The notes beneath the pieces are model-generated. The model saw only the letters and a program-made list of their open reading frames with translations, made no database searches and had not been told where the DNA came from. Below are positions 35,674-44,663 of a stretch of 64,000 bases of DNA, one piece after another (the first letter of the stretch is position 1; every line of letters starts with the position of its first letter). This DNA is from Dietzia sp. ANT_WB102 (lineage in GTDB: Bacteria > Actinomycetota > Actinomycetes > Mycobacteriales > Mycobacteriaceae): contig NZ_VOBA01000001.1 in assembly GCF_008369165.1 (NCBI RefSeq), positions 868,001 through 932,000 of the forward strand, written 5' to 3'. The translations under genes and the position numbers were made by a program.

Positions 35674-35922
35674 GGGAGAAAGCTCCGTACATAGAGGAAT
35701 GGCGTCTTGCCCGGCGCGCTCTCGGGGAGGTCGCATCCACGTCGAAAAGTGATGCGCCCGGTGCGCGACCACGGGGAGGTCGACAACCGCACGGCCCGAG
35801 GCAAGAGTGGTGCGGGCCGTCCACAGACCACCCTACGCGTAGCGGCCCGCACACCCCAGCCCCGCGGCCCAGGTGTGACGAGCGCATCACGTTTCCCCGT
35901 CCGTGGTGGCACCATACGGATC

Positions 35923-37479
35923 GTGCGAATCGACCTAGCCATGTTGCGCCGCCCCGACCTGGGGTCGGTGCTGCTCGGACGGGAACAGGAGCCCACCCGC
36001 CTGCGCACTCTGCGTGTCCGCGTCTTGCTGGTCCTCACCCTGCTCGCCTCCAACCTGGTGGGCGTCGCGGTGGCCGCGGTGCTGATCTTCTTCGTGCTCC
36101 CGGGGCCCGCTGTCCTGTCCCCGGTGTTCTTCGTCCCCTCTGTGATCGTCGTGCCCGTCTACGTGACGCTGGCGATCATCGTGGGATCCCTCTGGGGCGC
36201 CCGCGTCGTCCAACGCCGGGCCCGGTGGTTCCTCGAGGGGCGCGACCCCACCGATCGCGAGCGCGCCACCACGCTGCGGCTGCCCGGCCGCGTCACCGTG
36301 ATCCAGGCTTTCCTCTGGTTGCTCGGTGCGGCAGTGATCACACCCGCGTACGGCGTGGTCGACCCGTCGTCGATCCCGGTGGTCGGGTTCACCATCGTCT
36401 TCGCCGGGATGGTCGTGTGCGGTGCCGCGTTCCTGCTGGCCGACTTCGGCCTGCGTCCCGTTGCGGCAGCCGCCCTGTCCACGGGGCGGCCGCCGCGGGC
36501 CAGGTTCCTCGGTGCCATGACGCGGCTCCGGGTGGCGTGGGCCTTGGGCAGCGGGGTGCCCATCACGGGCCTGATCATCGTCGCCGTCTACACACTCGCG
36601 GGCCGCGCCCTGTCGCTGGATCGTCTCGCCGTCGTCGTCATCGTCCTGGGCGCTACATCCCTGCTGGCCGGTTTCCTCCTCATCTCCCTGGCGACGGCGT
36701 CGATGCTCGGTCCGCTGCGCAGCGTGCGGTGGGCGATGCAGGACATCAGCGCCGGCACGCTCTCGCGGCGCGTGGTGGTCTACGACGCCACCGAGCTCGG
36801 CGAACTGCAACGCGGCTTCAACCAGATGGCGGCCGGGTTGCAGGAGCGCGAACGACTGCGAGACCTGTTCGGCCGCCACGTCGGTCGCGACGTCGCCGAG
36901 GCCGCGGAGATGGACGATCCCGAACTGGGCGGGCGGGCCTCACGCGTCGGGGTGGTGTTCGTAGACCTCATCGGGTCCACCGAGATGGCGGTGCGGTCCG
37001 AGGCGGCCGAGGTGGTGGACGTGCTCAACCGGTTCTTCGCCGTGGTGGTGGAGACCGTGGAGGCGTACGACGGCATCGTGGACAGCTTCCTCGGAGATGC
37101 GGCGCTCGTGGTGTTCGGTGCGCCCCGGGCCATGGCGGACCCGGCGACCGCGACCCTGGCCTGCGCGCGGGCGCTGGGTGAGCGGCTCCCCGCGCGGGTG
37201 CCGGACTGCCGCGCCGGCATCGGTGCGTCCTACGGCGAGGTGGTGGCCGGGTACGTCGGCGCGGACGACCGACTCGAGTACACGGTCATCGGTGACGCCG
37301 TGAACGAGGCCTCGCGGCTGTGCGAACTCGCCAAGGCGCAACCCGGCCTCGTGCTGGCCTCCGGAGTGGCGGCCAGCGCGGCCGCCGAGGTCGAACGCGA
37401 CCGATGGAAGGTAGTGGGGTCCGAGGTCGTGCGCGGGCGAGACCAACCCACGCAGCTGTGCGCACCGGCGTCCGACTAG
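35923..37479 (+). CDS. Membrane class III adenylate cyclase-like protein, HAMP domain
   Basis: 518 aa. Six hydrophobic segments, a HAMP linker (PLRSVRWAMQDISAGTLSRR and ELGELQRGFNQMA) and a C-terminal cyclase domain, the layout of the M. tuberculosis Rv1318c-Rv1320c group. Metal Asp residues are present (VFVDLIGSTEMA and LGDAALVVFGAP), as are the Asn and Arg of IGDAVNEASRL. The substrate-specifying Lys usually found in the DKF.GDA motif is Ser here (VDSFLGDAAL), so ATP preference is uncertain. The GTG at 35923 is used; GTG 35875 and ATG 35941 are options. 3-prime overlap of 4 nt with the DUF2993 gene. Confidence 0.82.
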   Translation: MRIDLAMLRRPDLGSVLLGREQEPTRLRTLRVRVLLVLTLLASNLVGVAVAAVLIFFVLPGPAVLSPVFFVPSVIVVPVYVTLAIIVGSLWGARVVQRRARWFLEGRDPTDRERATTLRLPGRVTVIQAFLWLLGAAVITPAYGVVDPSSIPVVGFTIVFAGMVVCGAAFLLADFGLRPVAAAALSTGRPPRARFLGAMTRLRVAWALGSGVPITGLIIVAVYTLAGRALSLDRLAVVVIVLGATSLLAGFLLISLATASMLGPLRSVRWAMQDISAGTLSRRVVVYDATELGELQRGFNQMAAGLQERERLRDLFGRHVGRDVAEAAEMDDPELGGRASRVGVVFVDLIGSTEMAVRSEAAEVVDVLNRFFAVVVETVEAYDGIVDSFLGDAALVVFGAPRAMADPATATLACARALGERLPARVPDCRAGIGASYGEVVAGYVGADDRLEYTVIGDAVNEASRLCELAKAQPGLVLASGVAASAAAEVERDRWKVVGSEVVRGRDQPTQLCAPASD

Positions 37480-38213
37480 CGCAACACCACGTCGCGCCCG
37501 CCGAGTACCACCTCCAAGCCCTCGTCCACCACACGCGCGTCCTCGATCACCACGCCCTCGGGCAGCGAGGCCACGGTCGTGTCGACGGTGCCGGTGATGC
37601 CCGAGAACAGCCCGTCCGGCAACGTGAAACCCAGCAACGAGGTCTGCTGCGGCGTGAGCGTGAGCTGCCCAGCGGTCACGCCGGGAGCCACCCCGATCTC
37701 CGCGATGCCTCCGATGTCCGCCCGCAGCAGACCGGCCGGCACGTCGGGGCGGACCCCGCGCACCTCTGTCAGACCCGCGACCGGCGACCCCTCGGCCGGG
37801 TTGCCCTCCGCGGCGGCCGCCGCGAGTTGATCCCCGTTGAGGGTGGCGGTGCCGTTGGCGGACGCGGCGCGGATGGTGTCGCCCACCAGCGAGACCGAGT
37901 GCCCCGTCACGTCGATCCTCGGCACGGTGGTGTCACCGGGCGAGGTCAGGTGGACCGTGCCCACGGATTGCTGCGTGGCCAGGTCCCACAGCACGGGACT
38001 CGAGCCGAACCCCACCGACACCGGCGCCCCGAGACGTGCTGACGCCTCGCGCTCGGCCCGGTCCGACAGGTACCAGCGGGCGCCGAACTCCGCCGCCGCC
38101 ACCAGGCCCACCAGCAGGAGCAGCAGCAGGATCAGCGAGCAGCCACACCCCCCACGCCTTCTGCGCCCACTGTGTCGACGTCCGTCGCGGCCCATCTGAT
38201 CCCGTCTCCCCAT
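37476..38213 (-). CDS. DUF2993 (LmeA-like) lipid-binding protein
   Basis: 245 aa. A very Arg-rich head (about residues 6-20) is followed by GGCGCSLILLLLLLVGLVAA, a membrane anchor, and then the beta-rich DUF2993 domain (VDTTVASLPEGVVIEDARVV). The mycobacterial member LmeA binds phosphatidylinositol lipids in the periplasm and supports cell-envelope lipid metabolism; a similar role is inferred. Start ATG 38213, with Met 38195 (GGGAGA upstream) as an alternative. Confidence 0.8.
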   Translation of the reverse strand: MGRRDQMGRDGRRHSGRRRRGGCGCSLILLLLLLVGLVAAAEFGARWYLSDRAEREASARLGAPVSVGFGSSPVLWDLATQQSVGTVHLTSPGDTTVPRIDVTGHSVSLVGDTIRAASANGTATLNGDQLAAAAAEGNPAEGSPVAGLTEVRGVRPDVPAGLLRADIGGIAEIGVAPGVTAGQLTLTPQQTSLLGFTLPDGLFSGITGTVDTTVASLPEGVVIEDARVVDEGLEVVLGGRDVVLR

Positions 38214-38299
38214 GGGGGTATCGTGCCGGACCCGCGCACCCGGGGCCACCGTCACCCGACCGGTTGCGGTGGGGCGGGCAGGACCTCACGATCGGGACC

Positions 38300-38860
38300 A
38301 TGACCGAGACACAGGACGCACACTCCGACATCCGCACCGTCGCTTTCCTCGTGGCCTCCGAAGGCATCGAGCGAGTCGAGCTCACCGAACCATGGGGGGC
38401 CGTCGCCGAGGCCGGCCATCGGGCGCTCCTCGTCAGCACGGACGACGGCGAGGTAGAGCTGGTCGACCACTTCAGCCCGGCCGGCACCCAGCCCGTGGAC
38501 CGCACGAGCGCGGACATCTCCGCGGCCGACGTCGACGTCCTCGTCCTCCCCGGCGGCGTGGCCAACCCCGACGCCCTGCGACAGGACCAGCACGCCGTGA
38601 CCCTCGTGAGGGAGATGGTCGAGGCCGGTAAGCCGGTGTTCGCCATCTGTCACGCTCCGTGGGTGCTCATCGAGGCGGACGTCGTCCGTGGGCGGAAGGT
38701 CACCTCGTACCCGAGCCTGCGGACCGACCTGGTCAATGCCGGCGCGGAGTGGGTCGACTCCGAGCTCGTCAGCGACGACGGGGTCTTCACCAGCCGCCGT
38801 CCCGATGACCTCCCGGCCTTCTGCGACGCGATTGTCGGTGCGCTCCGGGGGGTGTCCTGA
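38300..38860 (+). CDS. DJ-1/PfpI-family protein
   Basis: 186 aa flavodoxin-like fold with the nucleophile elbow AICHAPWVL (Cys near residue 118) and LVLPGGVANPDALR. Members are glyoxalase III-type, chaperone or deglycase proteins; the precise role is unknown. Start at 38300 (no strong ribosome binding site). The glycosyltransferase gene starts 13 nt after its stop, so co-transcription is likely. Confidence 0.9.
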   Translation: MTETQDAHSDIRTVAFLVASEGIERVELTEPWGAVAEAGHRALLVSTDDGEVELVDHFSPAGTQPVDRTSADISAADVDVLVLPGGVANPDALRQDQHAVTLVREMVEAGKPVFAICHAPWVLIEADVVRGRKVTSYPSLRTDLVNAGAEWVDSELVSDDGVFTSRRPDDLPAFCDAIVGALRGVS

Positions 38861-38873
38861 GGACACATCCGCA

Positions 38874-39908
38874 ATGATCGGCGTCTATGTCCACAACCGT
38901 GGGCGCGGGCATCTGCACCGGGTGCTCCCTGTGGTCGCCGCTCTCCGCGACCAGGGCGAGGAGGTCACGATGCTCGTGACGGGCCCGCTCGACGACACCC
39001 AACGACCTCGCGGGACCCGGGTGGTCCACCTGCCCGCCCCGACTGGCACCCCCGCCCCGACCGGCTACCTCGGGCCGCCCGGAGCCCGGCTACCGGCCGA
39101 CCGCCCGGTGCCGGGGGAGATCCCCCTGGGCGCCCGTCGTGCGGCCGTAGCGTGGATCGACCGGGTGCGACCCCGCACCTTCTGGGTGGACTCGTCGCCG
39201 GCCATGTCGCTCGCGGCCCGCATGACGGGCACGCCGATGGTGAGCACCCTTCCCCCCGGTGCCCGGGATGACGAACCGCACCTGCTGAGGTGTCGTGCGG
39301 CCGAGAGGCTCATCGCCGCCTGGCCGCCGGGAGTGCACCGGGAGACAGTGGCGCGGACGGAGAATCTGGTGAGCGAGATCGGGGGCGTCTCCCGGTTCGA
39401 GCGGCGCGGACGCGAACCGCGGGCTCGTCGTCGTCCCCGTGTCGTTCACCTCAACGCCTCCGGTACGGGCGGTGACCACCGGTTCTGGCGCGCTGTCCGC
39501 GCCACCACCGCGGGGCTGGGGGTGGCGGACTGGGTGGAGCTCGGTGGGCCCGACGGCGAGTGGCACGAGGACCCCTGGCCGGTCTTGAGCTCCGCGGACG
39601 TGGTCGTCACCGGTGGCGGCCAGGCGTCTGTGGCCGACGCGGCGTGTGTCGACGTGCCGCTGGTGGTAGTCCCCGGCAAACACGAGTACGGAGAGTACGA
39701 CGCCACCGCCGCGGCACTGGGCGCAATCCCCGGCGCCACGGTCATGCAATACGGCGACGGTCCCACGGCGGTCGCGCACGCGGTGTGCGCACAGGTGGAC
39801 CGGTCCCTCGACGGTGACGCCGCCGGGATCCGGGCGTGGTGGGGGATAGACGGTGCGGCCTCCCGCGCCGCAGAGGTCATCCGATCGACGGTGACGACGA
39901 CGAGGTAG
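38874..39908 (+). CDS. MurG/GT28-like glycosyltransferase
   Basis: 344 aa with a GT-B-like plan. The glycine-rich acceptor loop is at the N-terminus (VYVHNRGRGHLHRVLPVVAA). The C-terminal donor-binding part has SSADVVVTGGGQASVADAAC and VPLVVVPGKHEYGEYDATAA, in the place of the sugar-nucleotide motif of MurG-type enzymes. Sugar and acceptor are unknown. Start at 38874 with GAGGACA upstream. Downstream of the PfpI gene in one transcript. Confidence 0.75.
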   Translation: MIGVYVHNRGRGHLHRVLPVVAALRDQGEEVTMLVTGPLDDTQRPRGTRVVHLPAPTGTPAPTGYLGPPGARLPADRPVPGEIPLGARRAAVAWIDRVRPRTFWVDSSPAMSLAARMTGTPMVSTLPPGARDDEPHLLRCRAAERLIAAWPPGVHRETVARTENLVSEIGGVSRFERRGREPRARRRPRVVHLNASGTGGDHRFWRAVRATTAGLGVADWVELGGPDGEWHEDPWPVLSSADVVVTGGGQASVADAACVDVPLVVVPGKHEYGEYDATAAALGAIPGATVMQYGDGPTAVAHAVCAQVDRSLDGDAAGIRAWWGIDGAASRAAEVIRSTVTTTR

Positions 39909-40031
39909 CCCCGCCCCCCGTGTGATTCAGGCCTGAAGAGCGCCGATGCCTGCTGCGCACCGGAGGTGGCGGGTGGGAAAATGTAGGTAATTTTACGCAG
40001 CGGCTATCGGTGTTGCGCAGAACACTGACAC

Positions 40032-40037
40032 TATGAT
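40032..40037 (+). promoter_or_regulatory. Probable -10 of the WhiB gene
   Basis: TATGAT, about 70 nt before the WhiB ATG at 40108, inside a relatively AT-rich stretch (39978-40040). A TTGCGC at 40013 is too close for a normal -35. It leaves a 5-prime UTR of roughly 65 nt. Confidence 0.35.
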
Positions 40038-40107
40038 CCCAAGAACCGCGACCGACGAACTTCCAGGGCTCAAGGCAGGGCACTTCGCAACGCGGTGACG
40101 GAGGGTC

Positions 40108-40386
40108 ATGCCCAGATACAGAAACCTTGAACCGACGTCGGACTTCTGGTCATGGCGCGACGACGCGGCGTGCATCGGCCACGAGGATCTCTTCTACAGC
40201 CTGGAGGAAGAATCGAAGGGGGAGCGTCGCAAGAAGGAGGAGCAGGCAAAGTCCGTCTGCGCGACGTGCCCGGTCTTCGATACCTGTCGGCAGTTCGCAC
40301 TGAACGCCGGTGAACTCTACGGCGTGTGGGGAGGCCTCACCGAGTCCGAGAGACACAAGATCGCCGGCCGCCACAGGACCGGCTGA
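40108..40386 (+). CDS. WhiB-family iron-sulfur transcription regulator
   Basis: 92 aa. Four cluster Cys at 22, 51, 54 and 60 (C-x28-C-x2-C-x5-C) hold a 4Fe-4S cluster. YGVWGGLTESER is the signature turn, followed by a basic C-terminus that contacts DNA. Wbl proteins bind the principal sigma factor and respond to NO or O2. The spacer between the first and second Cys is long and strongly charged (EEESKGERRKKEEQ). GGAGGG precedes the ATG. Which Wbl class is not clear. Confidence 0.93.
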   Translation: MPRYRNLEPTSDFWSWRDDAACIGHEDLFYSLEEESKGERRKKEEQAKSVCATCPVFDTCRQFALNAGELYGVWGGLTESERHKIAGRHRTG

Positions 40387-40442
40387 CCGCACACCCGCCC
40401 CTGCGTGAACCCGGGCCATGGATGTCTCTGTCGGCTCGGGTC

Positions 40443-40928
40443 CTAGTTCTGGTCCTCGGGGACGGCCTCGTGCCCGCAGCGGCCTCTCGTTCGGCTCGAC
40501 TCCTTCATCTCGGCCTCGTGGACGTGTCGACGCCCGCCGGTCAGCTCGCTGCGCACCGCACGGTCGAGCGTGCGGGCCGTGCTCCAGAACCCGTCGTCGA
40601 ACTCCTCCACCATCTGGAACGTCCAGCGACCGTGGAGGACGTTGATCCCCACCATCTCGCGGCGGATGCGCTCGGCGAGCTCAGAGCGGCCGGCGTCCTC
40701 CAACTTGTCGGCGGCCTCCTGGAACAGGATGTCCGCTCGGCCGATCAGCTGGTGCATGTCATACAGACGCCCGCGGGCCCGTTCGATGAACTCCATCGCC
40801 TCGCCGACGGTGCCCGCGGCCTCGACCTCGGCGTCGGTCGCGCCCTCGGGACGCCGATGCGCCTCGTCGACACTCGGGGCCCGGTCTTCGCCGTTCCCGC
40901 CGTCCGCGCCCGCTCCCCGGACCGCCAC
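40443..40928 (-). CDS. Conserved hypothetical protein, desaturase operon partner
   Basis: 161 aa, no recognised family. A Gly/Asp-rich head is followed by a helical core (AMEFIERARGRLYDMHQLIG and FQEAADKLEDAGRSELAERI) and a basic end (HVHEAEMKESSRTRGRCGHE). Predicted coiled, soluble and DNA- or protein-binding-like, but that is only impression. The GTG at 40928 follows the desaturase stop by 2 nt, so it is translationally linked to the desaturase. Confidence 0.65.
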   Translation of the reverse strand: MAVRGAGADGGNGEDRAPSVDEAHRRPEGATDAEVEAAGTVGEAMEFIERARGRLYDMHQLIGRADILFQEAADKLEDAGRSELAERIRREMVGINVLHGRWTFQMVEEFDDGFWSTARTLDRAVRSELTGGRRHVHEAEMKESSRTRGRCGHEAVPEDQN

Positions 40929-40930
40929 GC

Positions 40931-42169
40931 TCAGACCGTCCGCGTCAGCCGTCGGAGCTGGGACGGGGCGGTCCGGTGTTTCAGAGCGGTCACCAAGCCG
41001 GAGCGAGGGCCCACCGGGTCGCCATAGGTCGTGGGCTCGCCCTCGAACATCTTCTCCGATCGGGTCTCCGGTGCGTCGTCGGCCGTGGCTTTGAGAAACC
41101 GGTCCGGCAGCGAGAGTTTGGCTATGGTGCGCCAGGACTGCCAGTACTGCTGGTACAGCGGCCCGGTGGTGTACGGCAGGTCCCACCTCAGGCAGACGTC
41201 GCGCACCTTTTCCGAGACCTCCGCGTACCGGTTCGACGGGATCGTGGGGAAGAGGTGATGCTCGATCTGGAACGACAGGTTGCCGGACATGAAGTGCGTG
41301 AATTTACTGCCGGTGAAGTTCGCGGAGCCGAGCATCTGACGTAGGTACCACTGCGCCTGCGTCTCATTCTCGAGATCCTCGAGAGTGAACTTGTCGGCCC
41401 CGTCGGGGAAGTGCCCGCAGAAGATCACCGCATTGGACCACAGATTGCGGATGACGTTGGCGGTGGCGTCAGCGCTCATGGTGGACTTCCAGTTGGGCCC
41501 CGAGAGCAGCGGGAACCAGACGTAGTCCTTGCCGACCTGACGTCGGGCCTTGCGGAGGAACTGCCCGATCCGCTTCTTCCGCTCGGCCCACCCGGAGGCA
41601 TTGATCGTCCCCGGCGCGATCTCCAGATGCTGGACGCCGACGCCCCATTGGAACGCGAAGGCGAGAATCGTGTTCCACACGAGGTTGAGCGAGCTCGCCG
41701 GGTGCCACGGCTGGTCGCGCGTCACCCGGACCACGCCGTACCCGACGTCGTCGTCCATGCCGATGATGTTCGTGTACTTGTGATGGTGATAGTTGTGGGT
41801 GGCCTTCCAGTGTTCGGAGGTCCCGACGATGTCCCACTCCCAGGAGCTGGAGTGGATGAGCGGATCGTTCATCCAATCCCACTGCCCGTGCATGACGTTG
41901 TGCCCGAGCTCCATGTTCTCGATGATCTTCCCGGCGGCCAAGAGTCCGGTGCCCACGAGCCAGGCGGGCCGGTACCCGGAGAAGAGGAGGACGACCCGCC
42001 CGCCGGCCACCAGACCGCGCTGGAGGCGGATTGTGTTCTGGATGTAGCGACGGTCGGCGTCCCCGAGTGAGTCCACGACCTCGCGGCGAATCGACTCCAG
42101 TTCCTCACCGATGGCATCCACGTCCTCAGCGGAAAGGTGGGCGTACTGCTTGACATCTGATATCGCCAT
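40931..42169 (-). CDS. DesA3-like acyl desaturase (paralog 2)
   Basis: 412 aa membrane di-iron desaturase with all three His boxes: [29 protein letters not shown] and QIEHHLFP. Close paralog of the gene at 31899 and similar to M. tuberculosis DesA3. Start at 42169 ([13 protein letters not shown]). Its promoter is well formed: TCGACA (42204-42199), 17 nt, TACCGT (42181-42176), then 6 nt to the ATG, so the transcript should be leaderless. Confidence 0.92.
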   Translation of the reverse strand: MAISDVKQYAHLSAEDVDAIGEELESIRREVVDSLGDADRRYIQNTIRLQRGLVAGGRVVLLFSGYRPAWLVGTGLLAAGKIIENMELGHNVMHGQWDWMNDPLIHSSSWEWDIVGTSEHWKATHNYHHHKYTNIIGMDDDVGYGVVRVTRDQPWHPASSLNLVWNTILAFAFQWGVGVQHLEIAPGTINASGWAERKKRIGQFLRKARRQVGKDYVWFPLLSGPNWKSTMSADATANVIRNLWSNAVIFCGHFPDGADKFTLEDLENETQAQWYLRQMLGSANFTGSKFTHFMSGNLSFQIEHHLFPTIPSNRYAEVSEKVRDVCLRWDLPYTTGPLYQQYWQSWRTIAKLSLPDRFLKATADDAPETRSEKMFEGEPTTYGDPVGPRSGLVTALKHRTAPSQLRRLTRTV

Positions 42170-42175
42170 GTAATG

Positions 42176-42204
42176 ACGGTACGTAGTGACCCGCCCCATG
42201 TCGA
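42176..42204 (-). promoter_or_regulatory. Leaderless promoter of desaturase 2
   Basis: -35 TCGACA (42204-42199), a 17-nt spacer and -10 TACCGT (42181-42176), 6 nt before the ATG. No ribosome binding site precedes the ATG. This is the best-formed member of the TACCGT-N6-ATG set in the window. Confidence 0.65.
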
Positions 42205-42268
42205 CCGCAAAGTCGTCTCGTCCGCCGCGATGTCCCGCGAGTTCGGATATATGGGGCCACCAGACCCT

Positions 42269-42281
42269 TATGATCCCTTCA
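42269..42281 (+). promoter_or_regulatory. Leaderless -10 of gluA
   Basis: TATGAT (42269-42274) lies 6 nt before the gluA ATG at 42281. No Shine-Dalgarno is present. Upstream in-frame ATG codons (42230, 42251) would place this -10 inside the coding sequence and are rejected. Confidence 0.55.
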
Positions 42282-43015
42282 TGGCTCTCGTCGAGATCTC
42301 AGGCGTCAATAAGCACTTCGATGACTTCCAGGCGCTCAAGGACATCAACCTGTCCATCGAGCAGGGGGAGGTCGTCGTCGTGATCGGGCCGTCTGGGTCC
42401 GGCAAGTCGACGTTGTGCCGCACGATCAACAGGCTCGAGACCTTCGAGTCCGGCACCATCACCATTGACGGCAATCACCTGCCCGAGGAGGGCAAGGCGT
42501 TGGCCAAGCTCCGTGCCGACGTCGGGATGGTGTTCCAGTCCTTCAATCTCTTCGCCCACAAGACGATTCTCGAGAACGTGACACTGGGGCCCATCAAGGT
42601 CCGCAAGCAGTCCAAGGCAGAGGCGGAGAAGCGGGCGATGGAGCTGCTCGAGCGGGTCGGCGTCCATCAGCAGGCGTCCAAGTACCCGGCGCAATTGTCC
42701 GGCGGCCAGCAGCAGCGTGTGGCGATTGCGCGCGCACTGGCCATGGACCCCAAGGTCATGCTCTTCGACGAGCCGACGTCGGCCCTGGACCCGGAGATGA
42801 TCAACGAGGTCCTCGAGGTGATGACCGGGCTGGCCAAGTCCGGGATGACGATGGTCGTGGTAACCCACGAGATGGGTTTCGCTCGCAAGGCGGCCGACCG
42901 CGTGATCTTTATGGCGGACGGGGAACTGGTCGAACAGGCCACCCCGAACGAGTTCTTCACCAACCCGCAGAGCTCCCGCGCGAAGGACTTCCTCTCCAAG
43001 ATCCTCACGAACTAG
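42281..43015 (+). CDS. gluA: Glutamate ABC importer, ATPase GluA
   Basis: 244 aa. Walker [13 protein letters not shown] signature LSGGQQQR, Walker [16 protein letters not shown], and switch His in VVVTHEMGF. First gene of gluABCD, the osmotic-shift-insensitive glutamate uptake system of corynebacteria (assignment by order and sequence). Start at 42281 ([13 protein letters not shown]) fits the usual length of about 242 aa. Confidence 0.95.
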   Translation: MALVEISGVNKHFDDFQALKDINLSIEQGEVVVVIGPSGSGKSTLCRTINRLETFESGTITIDGNHLPEEGKALAKLRADVGMVFQSFNLFAHKTILENVTLGPIKVRKQSKAEAEKRAMELLERVGVHQQASKYPAQLSGGQQQRVAIARALAMDPKVMLFDEPTSALDPEMINEVLEVMTGLAKSGMTMVVVTHEMGFARKAADRVIFMADGELVEQATPNEFFTNPQSSRAKDFLSKILTN

Positions 43016-43073
43016 AGGGGGCCCGTCCGCGGACCCGTACGAGACCCATACACCAATCCCACGAGGAGAACCC

Positions 43074-43889
43074 ATGAACATCCGACGGATCGGAGCGGCC
43101 ACTGCGGCCGTCGCCCTGGCACTGGGCTTGAGCGCGTGCGGCAGCGATGACGGCGGCGGGAACAAGATGAAGGTCGGCATCAAGTTCGACCAGCCCGGCC
43201 TCGGGCTCAAGGAGGGCAACGACTACACCGGGTTCGACGTCGACGTCGCGCGCTACGTCGCCGAAAAGCTCGGTACCTCCGAAAACGACATCCAGTGGGT
43301 GCAGGCGCCAAGCGCCCAGCGCGAGACGCTGATCGAGACCGGTCAGGTCGACATGATCGTGGCCACCTACTCCATCACCGACTCCCGTCAGGAGAAGGTC
43401 GGCTTCGCCGGTCCGTACTTCATCGCCGGGCAGGACCTGCTGGTCCGCGCGGACGACGACTCGATCACCGGCCCGGACTCCCTCGACGGCAAGCGTCTCT
43501 GCTCGGTCACAGGCTCGACCTCGGCCCAGACGGTCAAGGAGAAGGTGCCGGGTGTGAACCTGCAGGAGTTCGGCACCTACTCCGAGTGTGTCTCCGCTCT
43601 GGTGTCCAACGCGGTCGACGCCCTGACCACCGATGACACGATCCTCGCCGGCTACGCCTCCCAGGACCAGTACCAGGGCAAGCTCAAGGTGGTCGGCGCG
43701 CCGTTCAGCGAGGAGCGCTACGGCATCGGGATCACCAAGGGAGACACGGAGAAGTGCGAGAAGATCAACGATGCCATCCGCGAGATGATCTCTGACGGTA
43801 GCTGGGAGACGGCGGTGCAGGACAACCTCGGCAAGGCTGGCTTCACCCCGGGCAAGGGCAACCCGCCCGAGCCGGACGCCTGCTCCTGA
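43074..43889 (+). CDS. gluB: Glutamate-binding lipoprotein GluB
   Basis: 271 aa. Lipobox GLSACGS (Cys near 22) anchors it outside. Type-3 solute-binding fold: GYTGFDVDVARYVA appears here as YTGFDVDVARYVAEKLGTS, then MIVATYSITDSRQEKVGFAG and DALTTDDTILAGY. It delivers glutamate to GluCD. Good ribosome binding site (GAGGAGAA). A very strong stem-loop follows it, likely to favour GluB over the permeases. Confidence 0.94.
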   Translation: MNIRRIGAATAAVALALGLSACGSDDGGGNKMKVGIKFDQPGLGLKEGNDYTGFDVDVARYVAEKLGTSENDIQWVQAPSAQRETLIETGQVDMIVATYSITDSRQEKVGFAGPYFIAGQDLLVRADDDSITGPDSLDGKRLCSVTGSTSAQTVKEKVPGVNLQEFGTYSECVSALVSNAVDALTTDDTILAGYASQDQYQGKLKVVGAPFSEERYGIGITKGDTEKCEKINDAIREMISDGSWETAVQDNLGKAGFTPGKGNPPEPDACS

Positions 43890-43934
43890 CCTGAACCGAC
43901 CCGGCCGGATCGGTTCCAGATCCGGGCCGACCGC

Positions 43935-43976
43935 CGCCCCTGCCGAGCGCCGACCGATCGGCGCTCGGCAGGGGCG
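43935..43976. terminator. 19-bp stem-loop between gluB and gluC
   Basis: A perfect 19-bp hairpin (43935-43953 with 43958-43976) around a 4-nt CCGA loop. Without a U-tract and inside an operon, it probably protects the gluB 3-prime end or partly terminates, raising binding-protein levels over permease. Such spacing features are common after binding-protein genes (family knowledge). Confidence 0.65.
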
Positions 43977-44000
43977 GGCACCCATCACGGAAGGTGGACC

Positions 44001-44663
44001 ATGGGCGACATCTTCGCCAACTACGACGTCCTCGGGGCGGTCTGGGTGACAATCCAGCTCTCGGTCCTGGGCAGCATCGGGGCCATGGTCCTGGGGACGC
44101 TCGTCGCCGTGCTGCGCGTGTCACCAGTGGCGGTCCTGCGCGGGTTGGGCACCTCGTATGTCAACACGTTCCGTAACGTGCCGCTGACGCTGCTCATGGT
44201 CTTCAGCATCCTGGGACTGTCCTTCATCCTCCAGCTGTCGGTCTCGGATGACTTCGGCCGCAATGCCTTCTGGTGGGCTGCGATCATGCTGGCCATCTAC
44301 CACGCGGCCTACATCTGCGAGGCACTGCGTTCCGGCGTTAACACGGTTCCGGTGGGGCAGGCCGAGGCTGCCCGATCGATCGGGCTGAGCTTCGGGCAGT
44401 CCCTGCGTGAGGTCATCCTCCCGCAGGCGTTCCGCGGCTCCATCGCCCCGTTGGGCTCCGTCATCATCGCGCTCATCAAAAACTCCACCGTCGCCGCGGT
44501 GATCGGGGTCGGTGACTCCGCCGGCCTGCTCCAGGTCATCACCGAGAACGAGGGGGCGAGCCTGCCGACGTTCTTCTTCTTTGCGATGGTCTTCGTGGTC
44601 CTCACCCTGCCGATCGGCCTGGGGACGACCTCCCTCTCCCGGAAGCTGACGGTGAAGCGATGA
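44001..44663 (+). CDS. gluC: Glutamate ABC importer, permease GluC
   Basis: 220 aa, five membrane helices. The EAA-type cytoplasmic loop is AEAARSIGLSFGQSLREVIL with PQAFRGSIAPLGS. It pairs with GluD to form the membrane channel. Ribosome binding site GGAAGGTGG. Its stop overlaps the gluD start (ATGA). Confidence 0.93.
   Translation: MGDIFANYDVLGAVWVTIQLSVLGSIGAMVLGTLVAVLRVSPVAVLRGLGTSYVNTFRNVPLTLLMVFSILGLSFILQLSVSDDFGRNAFWWAAIMLAIYHAAYICEALRSGVNTVPVGQAEAARSIGLSFGQSLREVILPQAFRGSIAPLGSVIIALIKNSTVAAVIGVGDSAGLLQVITENEGASLPTFFFFAMVFVVLTLPIGLGTTSLSRKLTVKR

Noticed and set aside
35667-37181. 504-codon plus-strand ORF over the cyclase
   Set aside because: Composition is Arg/Pro/Gly-rich and motif-free. 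The other plus frame has membrane helices, HAMP and cyclase motifs.
39395-39412. tRNA T-loop-like GGTTCGAG
   Set aside because: No acceptor, D or anticodon stems around it; it is within a glycosyltransferase gene.
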